Assembly: GCF_013368755.1 (NCBI RefSeq)
Contig: NC_049562.1
Location: 6,262,001 to 6,326,000, forward strand
DNA: 64,000 nt
Reading direction: 5' to 3'
Source of the DNA: Talaromyces rugulosus
Taxonomy: Eukaryota; Ascomycota; Eurotiomycetes; Eurotiales; Trichocomaceae
Shown: positions 22,503 to 37,280 of the stretch, in pieces
Position numbering within the stretch: position 1 is the first letter of the stretch
How the letters are laid out: every line of letters starts with the position of its first letter
The notes under the pieces: model-generated
Databases searched by the model: none
Seen by the model: the letters and a program-made list of their open reading frames with translations, nothing else
What the model was told of the DNA's origin: nothing
Program-made: the position numbers and the translations under genes

Positions 22503-23457
22503 CTAGTCCGCCAATCTATAACTAACCAACGTGTCCACCCGGTGATTGTTGGTGCTGAAACTTCTCAGCTGCACTTTCTCTCCGTTTGTGATTTCTCTGG
22601 CATCGCTGTCGCCCCATTCCACAGGCACTTCCGAGTCTGCATCCGCATAGACGAGGACATTGAATGTGTAGTTCCCGTCGAGCACAGGCAGAAACGTCAC
22701 CGACGCAGTGATCTGTCTGAAAATGGCCTGGATTTCTTGCTGAATTTCTGTTTCTGTCTTCTCCTGAACAGCCGCTGCTGCAGCATCGGGGCTGCCGGCG
22801 TTTTCCTTGTCTGTAGCACCAGGTGTTGTTGATTTAGACCGCGACGAAGATTTCGACTTGGCGAATATCTGGACGTCAAACTGCCATCGCTCCACGTTCT
22901 CGCCCGTTTCCTTGCTGGTGATGACGACCACCAGTTTGGATATTTTGCCGCCGACCATCCATTTGTTCAGCTGTGACATGATCTTCTTGATGTACGCTTT
23001 GACCTGGTCGTCCGATGTGACTGCGCTCGTAAGTCAGTTGCACTGGTATATACGATCGAGGAGGGTCGGACCGAGCATGTTCAAGCCATATTTCTTCACC
23101 CTAAAATCAGGCATTAGCAGGGAAGTAAAAAGGCAGGAACAGAATAACTTGCGGTGAGAAATCCTCTGCTGGGTATACCCCTCGTTGGTAGCTAGGAACA
23201 TTAGCATAGCTCGACCACGCACAAAACAGGCGAGAAAAAAATACAGAATAGAATTGATCGAGTATTCAAACTAGAATTAAGTCAGTATTAACACCGCTCG
23301 AGCTATAACAGACAGTCTCACGAATTCAGAAACGAGTTTCGATGACCCTGTTGTTGTTTGTTAGTCCCCGCATGGTACTGTACTGTTTCGCTGGCAGAAT
23401 TGACTGACCCTTGAGGGATAATTTGTGAACTTTGGATTTTTCTTTATCCGCCGACAT
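22503..23457 (-). CDS. mad2: MAD2, spindle assembly checkpoint HORMA protein
   Basis: A 228-residue protein from six exons: 23409-23457, 23322-23347, 23245-23270, 23153-23191, 23072-23100 and 22503-23020. The joined N-terminus (HKLSLKGSSKLVSEFFEYSI, then NSILYQRGVYPAEDF and VKKYGLNMLVTSDDQVK) is diagnostic of Mad2, as is the C-terminal safety belt with WQFDVQIF and STNNHRVDTLVSYRL. Mad2 binds Mad1 and Cdc20 at unattached kinetochores and inhibits the anaphase-promoting complex. The exon of 39 nt is followed by a GC-AG intron (donor GCAAGT), needed to keep VKKYGL in frame. A Ser/Lys/Ala-rich insert of about 35 residues (SSSRSKSTTPGATDKENAGS region) lies in the HORMA domain, as in some other fungi. 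Divergent from GUF1, 202 bp apart. Confidence 0.94.
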
Positions 23458-23659
23458 GATGAGACTTGCAACAGAATTAGGTAGAAGTAAAAGCAAGGTG
23501 AATAGGCTGAGGAAGAAGAGTGTTTGATTATTGTTTACTCTGCCCGCCGCAATCAGTAAAAGTTAGCTCCTGCCTTGGCGCGCCGCCGTCGTCTCCGCGC
23601 TCCAAAATTTCCGGCAGCCAGATCGAGACACCAGAAACAACCCAACCATATCTTGCAGC

Positions 23660-25723
23660 GTGCAGTTCAATGCACTTATCCCGATGCGAGGATGCCTGCA
23701 GGTGCTCCGATGGCTGAGCACATCGAGTCCACGGAGATCCGCGCTTAGCTCGCTCACCCAGCTCACCCAGCTCAACCAACGCCGCTCGTTTACCAGCACT
23801 TTCGCCCAAGCCGCCTCCAAAGCCGCCTCAGACCTCGAAAAGCGAGTCGCCGCTATTCCAATCGAGCGATATCGAAACTTTTGCATTGTCGCACACGTCG
23901 ACCATGGCAAGAGCACGCTGTCGGATCGGCTGCTGGAAATCACGGGCGTGATCCAGCCTGGCTCGAACAAACAAGTCCTGGACAAACTAGACGTCGAGCG
24001 CGAACGTGGGATTACAGTAAAGGCCCAGACATGTACAATGCTGTACAATCACAAGGGGGAGGACTATCTGCTACATCTTGTCGATACTCCCGGCCACGTC
24101 GATTTCCGCGCCGAAGTCTCTCGCAGTTATGCCAGTTGCGGAGGCGCACTACTACTGGTCGATGCCAGCCAGGGAGTGCAGGCACAAACGGTGGCCAACT
24201 TTTACCTGGCATTTGCTCAGGGCCTCGAGCTCATCCCGGTTATCAACAAGGTGGACCTGCCATCGGCCGACCCGGAACGTGCTCTCGAGCAGATGAAGAG
24301 TTCGTTTGAGATTGATACAGAAAATGCGGTTAGAGTTTCTGCAAAGACGGGACTGAACGTTGCGAAACTGCTCCCGACGGTGATTGAGGGGATTCCAGCG
24401 TGAGTTAATTACTATCTAACATTATAATCTACCATTCGAGATGGGACTAACCGACGCAGACCCGTGGGTGATTCCACAAAGCCGCTTCGCATGTTACTTG
24501 TGGATTCGTGGTATTCGACGTACAAAGGTGTCATTCTTCTGGTGCGAGTGTTTGATGGAGAGATTCGCGCCGGGGACCAGGTGATCTCGTTTGCTACAGG
24601 TCTAAAGTACTTTGTCGGCGAGGTTGGAATGATGTATCCGGACCAAACGCCCCAGTCTGTTCTTCGAGCGGGCCAGGTGGGATACATCCATTTCAACCCA
24701 GGCATGAAGCGAAGCAAGGAAGCAAAGATTGGCGATACGCTCACCAAAGTGGGATTCGAAAAGAAGGTCGAGCCTCTCCCCGGTTTTGAAGAGCCCAAGG
24801 CGATGGTTTTCGTGGCGGCATATCCCAGTGACGCGGACCACTTTGAGCACTTGGAAGACAGCGTGAACCAGCTGATGCTGAACGACCGAAGTATCACAGT
24901 CCAAAAGGAGTCGTCGGAAGCTCTTGGGGCTGGTTTCCGACTGGGGTTTTTGGGCACACTACATTGTTCTGTGTTTGAAGACCGGCTGCGACACGAGCAC
25001 GGCGCCAGTATCCTCATTACACCGCCGACGGTGCCGGTAAGAGTTCTCTACAAGGACGGCAAGGAAGTAACGATTACGAACCCGGCACGCTTTCCGGATG
25101 AAGACGATGTGCGGATGAAGGTGGAAGAGATCCGCGAGCCGTATGTTTTGGCAACCATTACATTTCCCGACGAGTATCTCGGCAAAGTAATCGAACTGTG
25201 CGAGGCAAATCGCGGCATCCAGCTGAGCTTGGAATACTTTACATCCACACAGGTGATTCTCAAATACGAACTACCGCTGGGACAGCTGGTGGAGGACTTT
25301 TTCGGCAAGCTCAAGGGGTCCACCAAGGGATACGCAAGCCTGGACTACGAAGACGCCGGGTGGAAGGCCAGCAACATTGTCAAGCTGCAGCTGCTCGTCA
25401 ACAAGAAGCCGGTGGACGCGGTGTCCCGGATCGTGCACAACAGCCAGGTCGAGCGGCTAGGCAAACAGTGGGTAGCCAAGTTCAAGGAGCACGTCGACCG
25501 GCAGATGTTTGAGATCATCATCCAAGCAGCAGTCGGCCGGCGCATCGTGGCGCGCGAGACGATCAAGCCGTTCCGCAAGGACGTGCTGGCCAAGCTGCAT
25601 GCCAGTGATGTCAGCCGACGACGCAAGCTGCTCGAGAAGCAGAAAGAAGGGCGCAAGCGTTTGAATGCGGTTGGGAACGTGGTTATCGATCACAGCGCGT
25701 TCCAGGCGTTTCTATCCAAGTGA
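23660..25723 (+). CDS. guf1: GUF1, mitochondrial LepA/EF4 translation factor GTPase
   Basis: A 667-residue protein from exons 23660-24399 and 24460-25723. The N-terminus is rich in Arg/Ser without acids (mitochondrial presequence). G1 is [10 protein letters not shown]2 lies in [12 protein letters not shown]3 is DTPGHVDF and G4 NKVD, all intact. Domains II, III and V and the LepA-specific C-terminal domain follow ([20 protein letters not shown], then [18 protein letters not shown]), with full-length family architecture. Guf1 binds mitochondrial ribosomes and supports accurate mitochondrial protein synthesis under suboptimal conditions. An alternative ATG eight codons in (23684) would give a similar presequence. 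The intron falls just after the G domain. Confidence 0.96.
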
Positions 25724-27263
25724 TGATGTATTTTGTATTTAATCTGTATAGTAGAGCATGGACGGCGTTTCTCTCCCAGTGTGTGTGTGTGTGTGTGTGT
25801 GTGTAGTAGTGTACGGAGCATAATGATAATAACAACGATCTAGACCATGTGATCGGCTCTGGCCGAGTCGCTCAAGCACAAAGCTGAAACACCGCTATTC
25901 CCCTAGCAGCCTAGCGCCGGATGTTCGGGCATTTCCATTGGCTGGTCGGCGTCCACGCAACGTGCGCCCCACAGGGCCAAGGCACGGCGTCTTGATTGGC
26001 TGGTATCCACCGTAATCTCCTGGCCGTTTACTTCCACTACTGCCACGCCCTTAGTATTCCCTAGCCAGGTTGCATTATCGCACGGAGTAAACCCTAACAG
26101 AGAGAAAAGCCGTCCGTGCTTTGTGGCTGTACGGCTGATCGTGCGTGTCTCCCCTGACTCGCCGGCGCCCAGCTTATATTATTACTATGGACTCTGGAGA
26201 AGCTACTCCATAGACGATGGATTAGACAGGAGTAAGTACGTAACTGCATCGATCGGCGAGGCAGGCAGCACTAGGCACGGAGTACTGTGCCAGGTACTGG
26301 GTACAAGGTACGAGTAGAAGAGACAAGAGATCGCTAGATCAGTAAATTGATATTGTTATATTCAATATATACATATTTATTTATTTACTTTTTATTTTTT
26401 TAATATTGCTATTAGTCCTACTATAATATTACTTTCAATAGTTTCATTATTATTACTACGTACTATCATCTTATGGCGACATATCAGTGTGATATCAATA
26501 AGGAGTACTGCGTGGAAATACGGCCCACGGGCCAAGCGCGGCCAAGGGCCACTAGACCCACGGCCCATCCTACAGACCCCACCGCGCCCTTTCACTTCGC
26601 TCTTTTGTCTGTTTCTCTCGGTCGCTCGCTGCCACTTCCTCACCTCACTCTATCCCAGCGACTTCATCTGCGACATCAACGACTCTACCGGCATCGCTTT
26701 CTGCTATTCCCGGCCTCTGTGCGCCCAGAAATCCTGAGAACGCCTGCATTTAAGGCACGCCACGTACAACCTCAAACATCCCCTGCGTCTGCCGTCCAGC
26801 CTCTTGAGTAAGACCTAGCCTCTCTTTCATTACTTTGACGACCAATTTGAACTCGACAATTCACTTGTCGTGACATCGTCTACCTCCTTCGTCCATCTCT
26901 TCATCCACCTACTACACGTCAAACTCGACTCGAACATATTTACTAACCACGAATAGACCATGATCGCTTCGACTTAAACTCGACCCTCTCCCCGCCTACG
27001 TTCATTCATTACTCTTCCACCACCGACCTTGTCTTGTCGTGTCACGTCGCCATTTTCTGAATATATAATTGCATCTCTGGATTCCGACTTCCCGTAGAGA
27101 GGCTTGACGTCTTCTCCGGGCTCGGTTTCCGTCTCACACTCGTTATTATTTGCCTGTACGCCGTAGATCGGCTCCACGAATCCTTCTAACACTCACGACC
27201 CTCCGCTTTCATCTTCGACACCTATATCTATTTTTTTCCCCGACTTTACTTATTTCCGTCACC
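25724..27263. other. Long intergenic region and pyrimidine-rich leader of OPY2-like gene
   Basis: No supported gene. An AT-rich block (26340-26470) is followed by about 700 bases of C/T-rich sequence leading to the ATG at 27264, consistent with a long 5' leader. ORFs within it (for example 26473-26811) are composed of Pro/Arg/Leu and look like translated leader. Confidence 0.55.
25779..25804 (+). repeat. GT dinucleotide microsatellite
   Basis: Thirteen tandem GT units in the 3' region of GUF1, 56 bases after the stop codon. Confidence 0.95.
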
Positions 27264-28611
27264 ATGGATTACTCAAGTTGTACGTCCAACTCAAATCATC
27301 CATCTCAAACTGTGACTAACCCTCGCAGTTCATGAATTTCCAACCCGCTCCACGATCTTTGATCGTCGCTGCATTGCTTGTGAACCCGCCGCTTGCAACT
27401 GTGCATCTGGCGAGACTTGCGAGGAATCGAGCCGCACGTGCGACCAGTGCCCCCAGATATCCTGTGTTCCGTCTAGCCCCACGCCTTCCTCAGGCAGCGG
27501 CGGTGGCGGCGGCGGCAGTTCAAATGCCGGTGCCATAGCAGGAGGTGTTGTTGGTGGTTTGGCTTTGATCGGTGGTATCACATTCTTGGTCTGGTGGTTC
27601 GTCGTTCGAAAGCGGCGCCAGGCCGAGGCCTCTCAGCCAGAGAAGAATCGCTCTGGTGGTCACCAACGCAGCAGGTCGATGCAATCAATTGCTTCTACTG
27701 TGCTGACGCGCGCCTCCAACGTCATTCAAATCGCCTACATCCCCGGTGTCACAAACCGCTCGGAACCACACAGCCCAGGAACCCTGGTGCCTCCTGTTCC
27801 ACCCCTGCCAAGCGCCCATACATCGTCGGCCAGTAACGACCAGTACATGTTCACTCCCAGTGATCTCCGCGCCTCTCAATACTCGGGCATGACCAACGAC
27901 CGCCGCAGCATTGCAACCAGCCTGGCTCGCAGCAGTATTGCGACCACCATCTACAGAAACGACGCGATTATCAGCCCGATGCCTGCTCAACAGGCTCGCG
28001 CTGCCAAGGCGGCCATGGTCAGTGTTGCTGGGTCTGGAACCAATACGCCAGATACTGTCTCTCTTCGCACGTTCGATGCACCTGCAGTACCCGCCATTAC
28101 CCAGTCCCAGCTTCAAAAGGCCGGAGCCAAGATCCAAGGCAGCTCTATCGTCGCGCGTTCAGTCGTCGCTCGCCCCGTGAATGTCAAGGCATCGTCAAAG
28201 CCCAAGGTCCCTGTTGTGTCGGAGGAAGAGATTGACTCGGATTCGACCGAGTCCATGGCATCGCACTCGCGCGCCAAACGCTTCGACACCCAAAAATCCA
28301 AGTTTGACGACTCGTCAGACGATGAGGACAACAGCGGATCGACGACACCGACTGGCCCAGCCCCACACAACATTCAAATCAGTCTGTCGACGCCAAACGA
28401 AACCGAGGGTCCGTTTTCTGATTCGGCCAACCCGGCAGTCAGCGCTCCCACTACCTCGTCCTCTACTCCCTCCACAGAAAACGCCCCTTCACACGCAAAC
28501 ACAAGCTCAACAAACCCGCAGCGAGCCAGTCTATCCTCGGAACAGATGCTTGCCCACGAGAACCAACGGTCGTCAAGTCCGTTCGATGATGAGCACGAAG
28601 TCAAACACTAA
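27264..28611 (+). CDS. opy2: OPY2-like membrane anchor/sensor protein
   Basis: A 432-residue single-pass protein from exons 27264-27279 (16 nt) and 27329-28611; the intron has a GACTAAC branch site. Residues about 13-55 are cysteine-rich (RRCIACEPAACNCASGETC, then TCDQCPQISC), the pattern of the Opy2 N-terminal domain. A Gly/Ser linker leads to a transmembrane helix at about residues 74-98 (LALIGGITFLVWWFVV) followed by RKRRQ, so the N-terminus faces outside. The rest is a disordered Ser/Thr/Pro-rich cytoplasmic tail with short acidic patches. In yeast, Opy2 recruits the Ste50/Ste11 module to the membrane for HOG and filamentation MAPK signalling. The tail is poorly conserved, so that role is inferred from the ectodomain and topology. 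Confidence 0.82.
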
Positions 28612-29657
28612 ACAAACACTCTTTAGCACTTTTCTCCTTTTCTTTTCATGTACCAGGCAATTTTGGATATTTTATCTCTTTGAAGGGAATGGGATCATTA
28701 ATGATCATTGTTATTCTATTGATTCTCTTTGTTTTTTGCGGCGTACCCGTCGCAGTATGGGATTGGGGTGTTCTCTTTTCTCTTGTACAGGGCCGGACAT
28801 TAGACGGCAGACAATTTATTTCATTTTTTATCAGTTTATTACTTGTAGAGTAAGCTTTTATCGCGGTATACACCTTTTATTTTTCTCTCTCTCTTTCTAG
28901 TGAGCGTTTCACGTTTTTCGACTCTGGTTTCGTGGTAATCAACCGGCAGCGCCGTGCACACGGGGCTGGTAATAAGCCGCCCAGGATTTTGAACGAGGAC
29001 AGCCTGAACCGCTGGTTTTTGTCCTGGATGAAGATGGCTTTGACGTCGAGGTGTTGGCCAAGTTGGGGAAGGGAAGTGAGGGGTTTTGGGGGGGTGCGTG
29101 GAATGGTCTGATACATATATATGTAAAGTGCTACGTAGTCGGTGTTATATTTAGTGCTGCTGCTGCTGTCCAGAGACGGAGGAGTTGGTTGACGGAAGAG
29201 GATTGGACGGGTTGTTATTTTCAACTTGTGATTAAAATTGAATTGAGTTAATGGAAAATGTCAATTGGTAAATGTATTGAATGTATAAGTATATTATTGC
29301 AGTGGATCGGTGTTTATTGACCCCGCTGCGCCCTCTATAGACATCCGCCGCAACATAAAGTACATGTACTACATACATAGCAAAACAGCTTTTCATGAGT
29401 GTTCATTATGCGTGGATCATAATTTTAATAACCACATACTATTTAAAATTGAATTTACGACGTTCAAGCTGTAAAATTTCCAAATGCAACATGTCAACTG
29501 GCCCAGTCGATGACTCAAATTGATACATAGCGGAACCCCACTGCTATCATCGACATCAATTTTTACACAACCGACTTCCACCAGTTCAAGTTGAATTGAT
29601 AAATACAGCACTGTTCAGCATTTACATAACCGAACAACTAAATTCTACCAATCAAGT
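28612..29657. other. Intergenic region with an ambiguous coding-like strip
   Basis: The 3' region of OPY2-like is AT-rich. Bases 28890-29110 are GC-richer and open in several frames on both strands, including PEPLVFVLDEDGFDVEVLAK on the plus strand; no start, splice or family match is convincing. The remainder up to 29657 is AT-rich promoter. Confidence 0.4.
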
Positions 29658-31015
29658 ATGTTCCAGCCTGACTGGGCGCTCGAAGACCCCCAGACCGAAG
29701 ATGCATACGACCCAGCAACACTAGATTTCACCTGGGACGACCTCATCGACCTCGACTACGCAGACCAAGCACCACAAACCACATCTCTTAACCACCACAT
29801 AAACGTCCACGACTGGCTCGACGGCGCATCTGCTCCTCCCTCGCCCTGCACTCACTGCACCCAGGCTCGTCTACAATGCCTGGTCCTACGCACCGTCGCC
29901 GCCGCAAACCCAAACCCCATCCGCGCGTGCTCCAGCTGCGTCGCCCTGTTCCGCGAGTGCAGTCTGGCTGTAGGCGAGAAGCGACAGCCGTCGGAGTTTG
30001 AGACGCTGGCGCCGATATACGGGCACATGCATGGGCTGGCCGAGGAGGACAACCACGGTGAACCAGAACCAGAGCAAGAACCGGAGCGAGACCGAGAGCG
30101 AGACCGGGGAGACCACACGCATGTGTCGTCGTTGCGAAGAGGAGGCCGAGTGCTCCGAAACTGGTTCCATCGGCATCACGAATACCCATACCCAACTGAC
30201 GACGAGAAAGATGCGCTGGCGCACGAGTCCGGGCTCAGTAAGCGACAGGTTGCAAACTGGTTTTCTAATGCGCGACGCCGACACAAACAGCAGCATCACG
30301 CGAGGCAGGATAGCAGCAACAACAGCAGCATTGCACAGCGTCTCCACCGCTCTGGCTCGCCTGTTCCCCCGAGATCCAGTGGGTTTGCGCTGATGACGAT
30401 GATGACGCCTATGGAGAGATGGCAGAGCTCGCCGCCGGATAGCGAGCCGGTGTCTGAGTCGGCGATTCAGAATGCGATTATCGCCTCGTCGCAGCTTGAT
30501 TTTCCTGCGACAAGGCGCCCTCTGGAGGCTTCGACGGATGATGCTAGTTCTTCGCGGGTCAGCTCATCCAGGTCGAGTCTGGCTGGGTATTCAGAGTCCT
30601 CGGGGAGCATGACATCGGCATGGAGCAACCAGTCTGGGACGATAGCATGCGATATCATTCAGAACCAAAGACGACGACGACGACAACGGCGGGGAGCCCA
30701 CACACCTATTCAAGACCATCTATACCAGTGCACATTCTGTCGGTACTCGTCCAAGAAGCGACACGACTGGGCGCGGCACGAGCGCAGCGTGCACCTCTCC
30801 CTCGAGTCCTGGTTATGTACTCCTGACCTGGAAGCTGTGCGCACAGCTGTTTTTTCTTCATCTCAAACATGCGCCCTCTGCGGCGAGGCCAATATCTCGG
30901 CCACGCATTTTGACGACGTCCACGATTTTGCCATTTGCGCAGACCGTCCTGTTGCCGATCGCACCTTTGGCCGCAAAGATCATTTCTGGCAGCACCTGCA
31001 AAAGTTTCACCGCTG

Positions 31016-31063
<48 letters not shown>

Positions 31064-31325
31064 CACTTCTATTACTTGTGCCCCTAGTAATAGCGAAAGA
31101 AATTCAGAAGACGTGCTGCAGCGTCTCGACCGGCTCTGTCGCTCGCAGCGGCAGACCCAAGTGCGCTCGCGCTGCGGGTTCTGTGAGGGTATGCTGCAGA
31201 CGTGGGAGCAGCGCGCGCAGCATCTGGCGGAGCATTTCAAGCAAGGGTTTCGCATGAGCCAGTGGCACGGGGATTGGGGGGTAGATGTAGAGTTGAGGGG
31301 GGTTATTGTTCCGTGGGAGAGGTGA
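29658..31325 (+). CDS. TALE homeobox / C2H2 zinc-finger transcription factor
   Basis: A 555-residue intronless regulator. Residues about 62-105 hold spaced cysteine pairs (CTHCTQARLQC, CSSCVALFREC) resembling a degenerate Zn2Cys6-like module. Residues about 167-215 form a KN/TALE homeobox: RNWFHRHHEYPYPTDDEK, GLSKRQVANWFSNARRRHK, with the helix-3 WF-N-R residues intact. A C2H2 finger follows at about 355-380 (YQCTFCRYSSKKRHDWARH), then two less regular fingers (CALCGEANISATHFDDVH; CGFCEGMLQTWEQRAQHLAEH). Between the latter a (ACT)15 array encodes about 17 threonines. Homeobox plus C2H2 proteins are a known ascomycete class; their targets are mostly unknown. Acidic N-terminus (FTWDDLIDLDYAD) may activate transcription. 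Confidence 0.88.
31017..31061 (+). repeat. ACT trinucleotide repeat coding for polythreonine
   Basis: Fifteen perfect ACT codons, extended by ACC ACT to about 17 Thr, inside the TALE/C2H2 gene and C-terminal to a His-Cys finger end (KFHRC). Perfect codon identity implies recent expansion and length instability. Confidence 0.95.
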
Positions 31326-32934
31326 CTGATGTACATACCAGTACTTGCTACATGTATGTATATGCATGTAAGCCTATCACTATATGATGCATACTCTATG
31401 TCAATATATTCACAACGTACAACATAAAACATCAATTGACCGACTCAATATCAAATGCACCGCCACATCTACACAATTACCAGATTACTGGTACCTCGTA
31501 AGTAATAATAATTGAAAATTCTATCAGGACCACGCGGGCGTTTCACGCAAACCCTGTCAACTGTAGTAGAAGGATCGTGTTGCATTCTAGAAAACACGGG
31601 ATCTCCACTCTTACCCGAGCTCACTAAATTTAGAATAAAATCATTACTACGTATTATTTTACAAGAGTATTGTTCGGACTCTTAAAAAGAAAATTGCTTG
31701 AGTGATATTGGCATCGAGCAAGTGTAAAGTTTATAATAGTTTATAAGTAGTGAAGATCCAATGTGACCGTGTCGTCGGCAGATAGTTAATATTAAATAGA
31801 CAGCATTCCGGAGCCCTACTGGAATGTGGCCAGTTTCATTTCATATTTCATATTTTCCAGCGGCCGGGCAACTGCTTGCCAGCTTCAGCATACGTTATTA
31901 TTAAGATTGCTATTATGGATCCAAGAATGCACCCCTTTTCGACTGTATGAATCGATGTGTTGTTGCTGGCCAATCAGCAGGGCGAAGGCTAAGACAAGCC
32001 CCCGTGTGTTTCGGAAGTGGTGGGGCACCTGAATACTATTTTCTTCTTCTGTACTTTATTGTTATTTTTAATTAGTAGGAGTATTTAGTATTTAGTATTT
32101 ATTCAGTATTCAGTGGAGGTGGAGGTGAGAATAATAATAGAACAAGCTGAATATCGTAGACTGGGTGAGACACGAGACAGGTCAGGAGTCGGAGGTGATG
32201 AGGCTATGGCTAGCCGGTGATCATCTGAGGCGCAGTCAGTGCTATTTTTGTGTACTATTGCACCACTCACTTACCGCCATTATTATTATTATTGTATGAC
32301 TATGTATGCTACCATTAGTACTGTACGAGACATGCCACACGTATCGTGGTATACTCGGTAATAATACGAGTGTCAGTCAGATGCCCGCGACACAGCCAAT
32401 CAGCACGCGTCCAGCCTGACCCCGCCCCACCAGGCTCCTCCTGCCCAATCAGCCGCCACAGAATGGCCCAATAAGTGGGCCGGCGGCCCCGTACAATCTC
32501 CAGTCTTTTTTTTCGCGGTCGCTCTTGCCTTGGCTCGGTCGGAGTCGTGCTTGCTTCCCCTGTGGCTGCGTGTTCGCTGTTCTGTTCTGCTCATCCCTCC
32601 TCGCTCCATCACGAGTCCTTTTATCATCATCCACCACGGCGACTTGCTCTGTTCACTGTTCACTGCCCAACAGTCTGCGTCCCGCGTCCTCGTCTTGGTC
32701 CTGCTGTCTCGGTCCCAAGATCGATCGTCTCCTCAGTCAGCCTCCTGGCATTATTTCCTGCCGATCGACCGACCACCGCAGACCGCAGCCCTGGCGGCTA
32801 ACACTCGTTTTGAACTGCGCCAGTTTCTCTAACTAGCTGTTTTTCCCTCCTCTCGCTCGTTATATTCTTCGTGCTCCCCTCTCTCGACTTGACTGATCCT
32901 GTTGTCTCCCTGACTGCCATCTGCACCTGACACC
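31326..32934. other. Intergenic region and promoter/leader of chitin synthase
   Basis: No gene supported. AT-rich to about 32380. Three CCAAT boxes then lie within 77 bp (32396, 32445, 32468), followed by about 430 bases of C/T-rich leader up to the ATG at 32935. Confidence 0.55.
32396..32472 (+). promoter_or_regulatory. Cluster of three CCAAT boxes upstream of chitin synthase
   Basis: CCAAT at 32396-32400, 32445-32449 and 32468-32472, 463 to 539 bases upstream of the ATG, in the same orientation. CCAAT is the recognition core of the fungal Hap2/3/5 (HapB/C/E) complex; function here is inferred. Confidence 0.4.
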
Positions 32935-35970
<3,036 letters not shown>

Positions 35971-36607
35971 ATGTTACGAAATACAGGGGGCTGCTGTTTG
36001 CAGCAGGCTGTGGATCAGCGGCTCCGTTGGCGCTGTTTTCCAAAAAAAAGGCTTTTTTAATATCCATACCATCCCTTCTAAAACATGTAGTCTATTGTAG
36101 ATTCTGTCTACGTTGTTGATTGTGTTATTTTCTTTTTCGTTTTAGCTATTTGATGTCGAAGAATTGAGTTATTAGTCTGTTTAAAACTAGTACAACTATA
36201 TTATACAGGGAATGAAGTTTATATTATTAATCCAGTTGGCATGTGGCGGATGTAGTTTGCTGTTTTGTATTGTGGTGGCGTATCACGCTAGGCAGGACGG
36301 GCGGATAAGAAGGTTATCGGAAAGGACCGCGGGGGTGACAGACACTTTCTTTGATACACACGACACCCGCTATTACCAGTCTGACTTTCGAGATCGGCCT
36401 TTCCCTCGCGTTGATCAAAAGAGCTGTCTTTTGTTGTACCTAGCCTGAAATTTTCTATTCGCCTGAATTCGCCATCTCGTTTGTTCTGCCTGACACCTGG
36501 CAACCCCGCACGCGCAGCACGCGCAGCACGCCGCAGAGAAGAAACCCGTCATACGAGTGTTTGCATACAGATAGGAGCAAGTCCACAGCAGGTGGCATAC
36601 ATTCAGA
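35971..36607. other. Intergenic region, chitin synthase 3' end to UBC12
   Basis: Contains the chitin synthase 3' UTR and UBC12 promoter. A 78-codon ORF at 36212-36448 begins with a hydrophobic stretch but lies in AT-rich leader sequence and is not supported as a gene. Confidence 0.5.
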
Positions 36608-37280
36608 ATGTTGAAGATATGGTCCATGGTGTGTTTTCCTTCAAGCCTAGGTGAAATGTGCTGCTGATGGCTGACACGAGCAGAAACAAAAACAACAACA
36701 GGCTGAAAACGCCGAAGGCGGCGCAGCCAAGAAGAAAAAGGTCACTGCTGCTCAGCTGCGTGTGCAGAGAGGTATATATTTTCCATAAGAATATGTTCTT
36801 TTTTTTTTCCCCCGACCGAAACTAACGAAAAAGGCAGATCTTCAAGAACTCTCGCTCGGCTCGACCATGACCATGACCTTCCCCAACCCCGACGACATCC
36901 TGAACTTCACGCTAACCATCGAACCTGACGAGGGCATGTACAAAGGCGGCGCCTTCAATTTTACGTTCAGCATCAATCAAAACTTCCCGCACGACCCGCC
37001 CAAGGTGAAATGCACACAGAAGATATACCATCCAAACATCGACCTCGAGGGTAACGTGTGCCTCAACATCCTGCGCGAGGACTGGAAGCCCGTGCTGAAC
37101 TTGAACGCGGTGGTTGTCGGCATGCAGTTTTTGTTCCTTGAGCCGAATGCTTCGGACCCCCTGAACAAGGATGCCGCGGAGGATTTGAGGACGAATCGTG
37201 AAGGGTTTAAGAAGAATGTGCGCAATTCGATGACGGGTGGTAGTGTGAGGGGGGAATCATTTGAGCGTGTTTTGCGATGA
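36608..37280 (+). CDS. ubc12: UBC12, NEDD8-conjugating E2 enzyme
   Basis: A 183-residue E2 from exons 36608-36628 (21 nt), 36684-36771 and 36838-37280. The N-terminus MLKIWSMKQKQQQ is the Ubc12-specific extension that docks on the NEDD8 E1. The KKKVTAAQLRVQRDLQEL helix, HPNIDLEGNVCLNILREDW with the active-site Cys111, and the conserved C-terminal helices complete the fold. Cys111 is at the same position as in human UBE2M. Ubc12 transfers NEDD8 (Rub1) to cullins and so activates SCF-type ubiquitin ligases. The start is set by the diagnostic N-terminal peptide; an internal Met at 36867 would lose the E1-binding segment and helix 1. Confidence 0.95.

Noticed and set aside
26473..26811. 112-codon ORF upstream of the OPY2-like gene
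   Set aside because: Pro/Arg/Leu-rich translation of a pyrimidine-rich leader; no domain pattern.
28877..29224. 115-codon minus-strand ORF
   Set aside because: Overlaps the ambiguous strip but its N-terminal half translates simple AT-rich sequence; no preferred strand could be chosen.
36212..36448. 78-codon plus-strand ORF with hydrophobic N-terminus after chitin synthase
   Set aside because: Lies in the AT-rich UBC12 upstream region, has no recognisable family, no splice context and no codon bias; probably chance.
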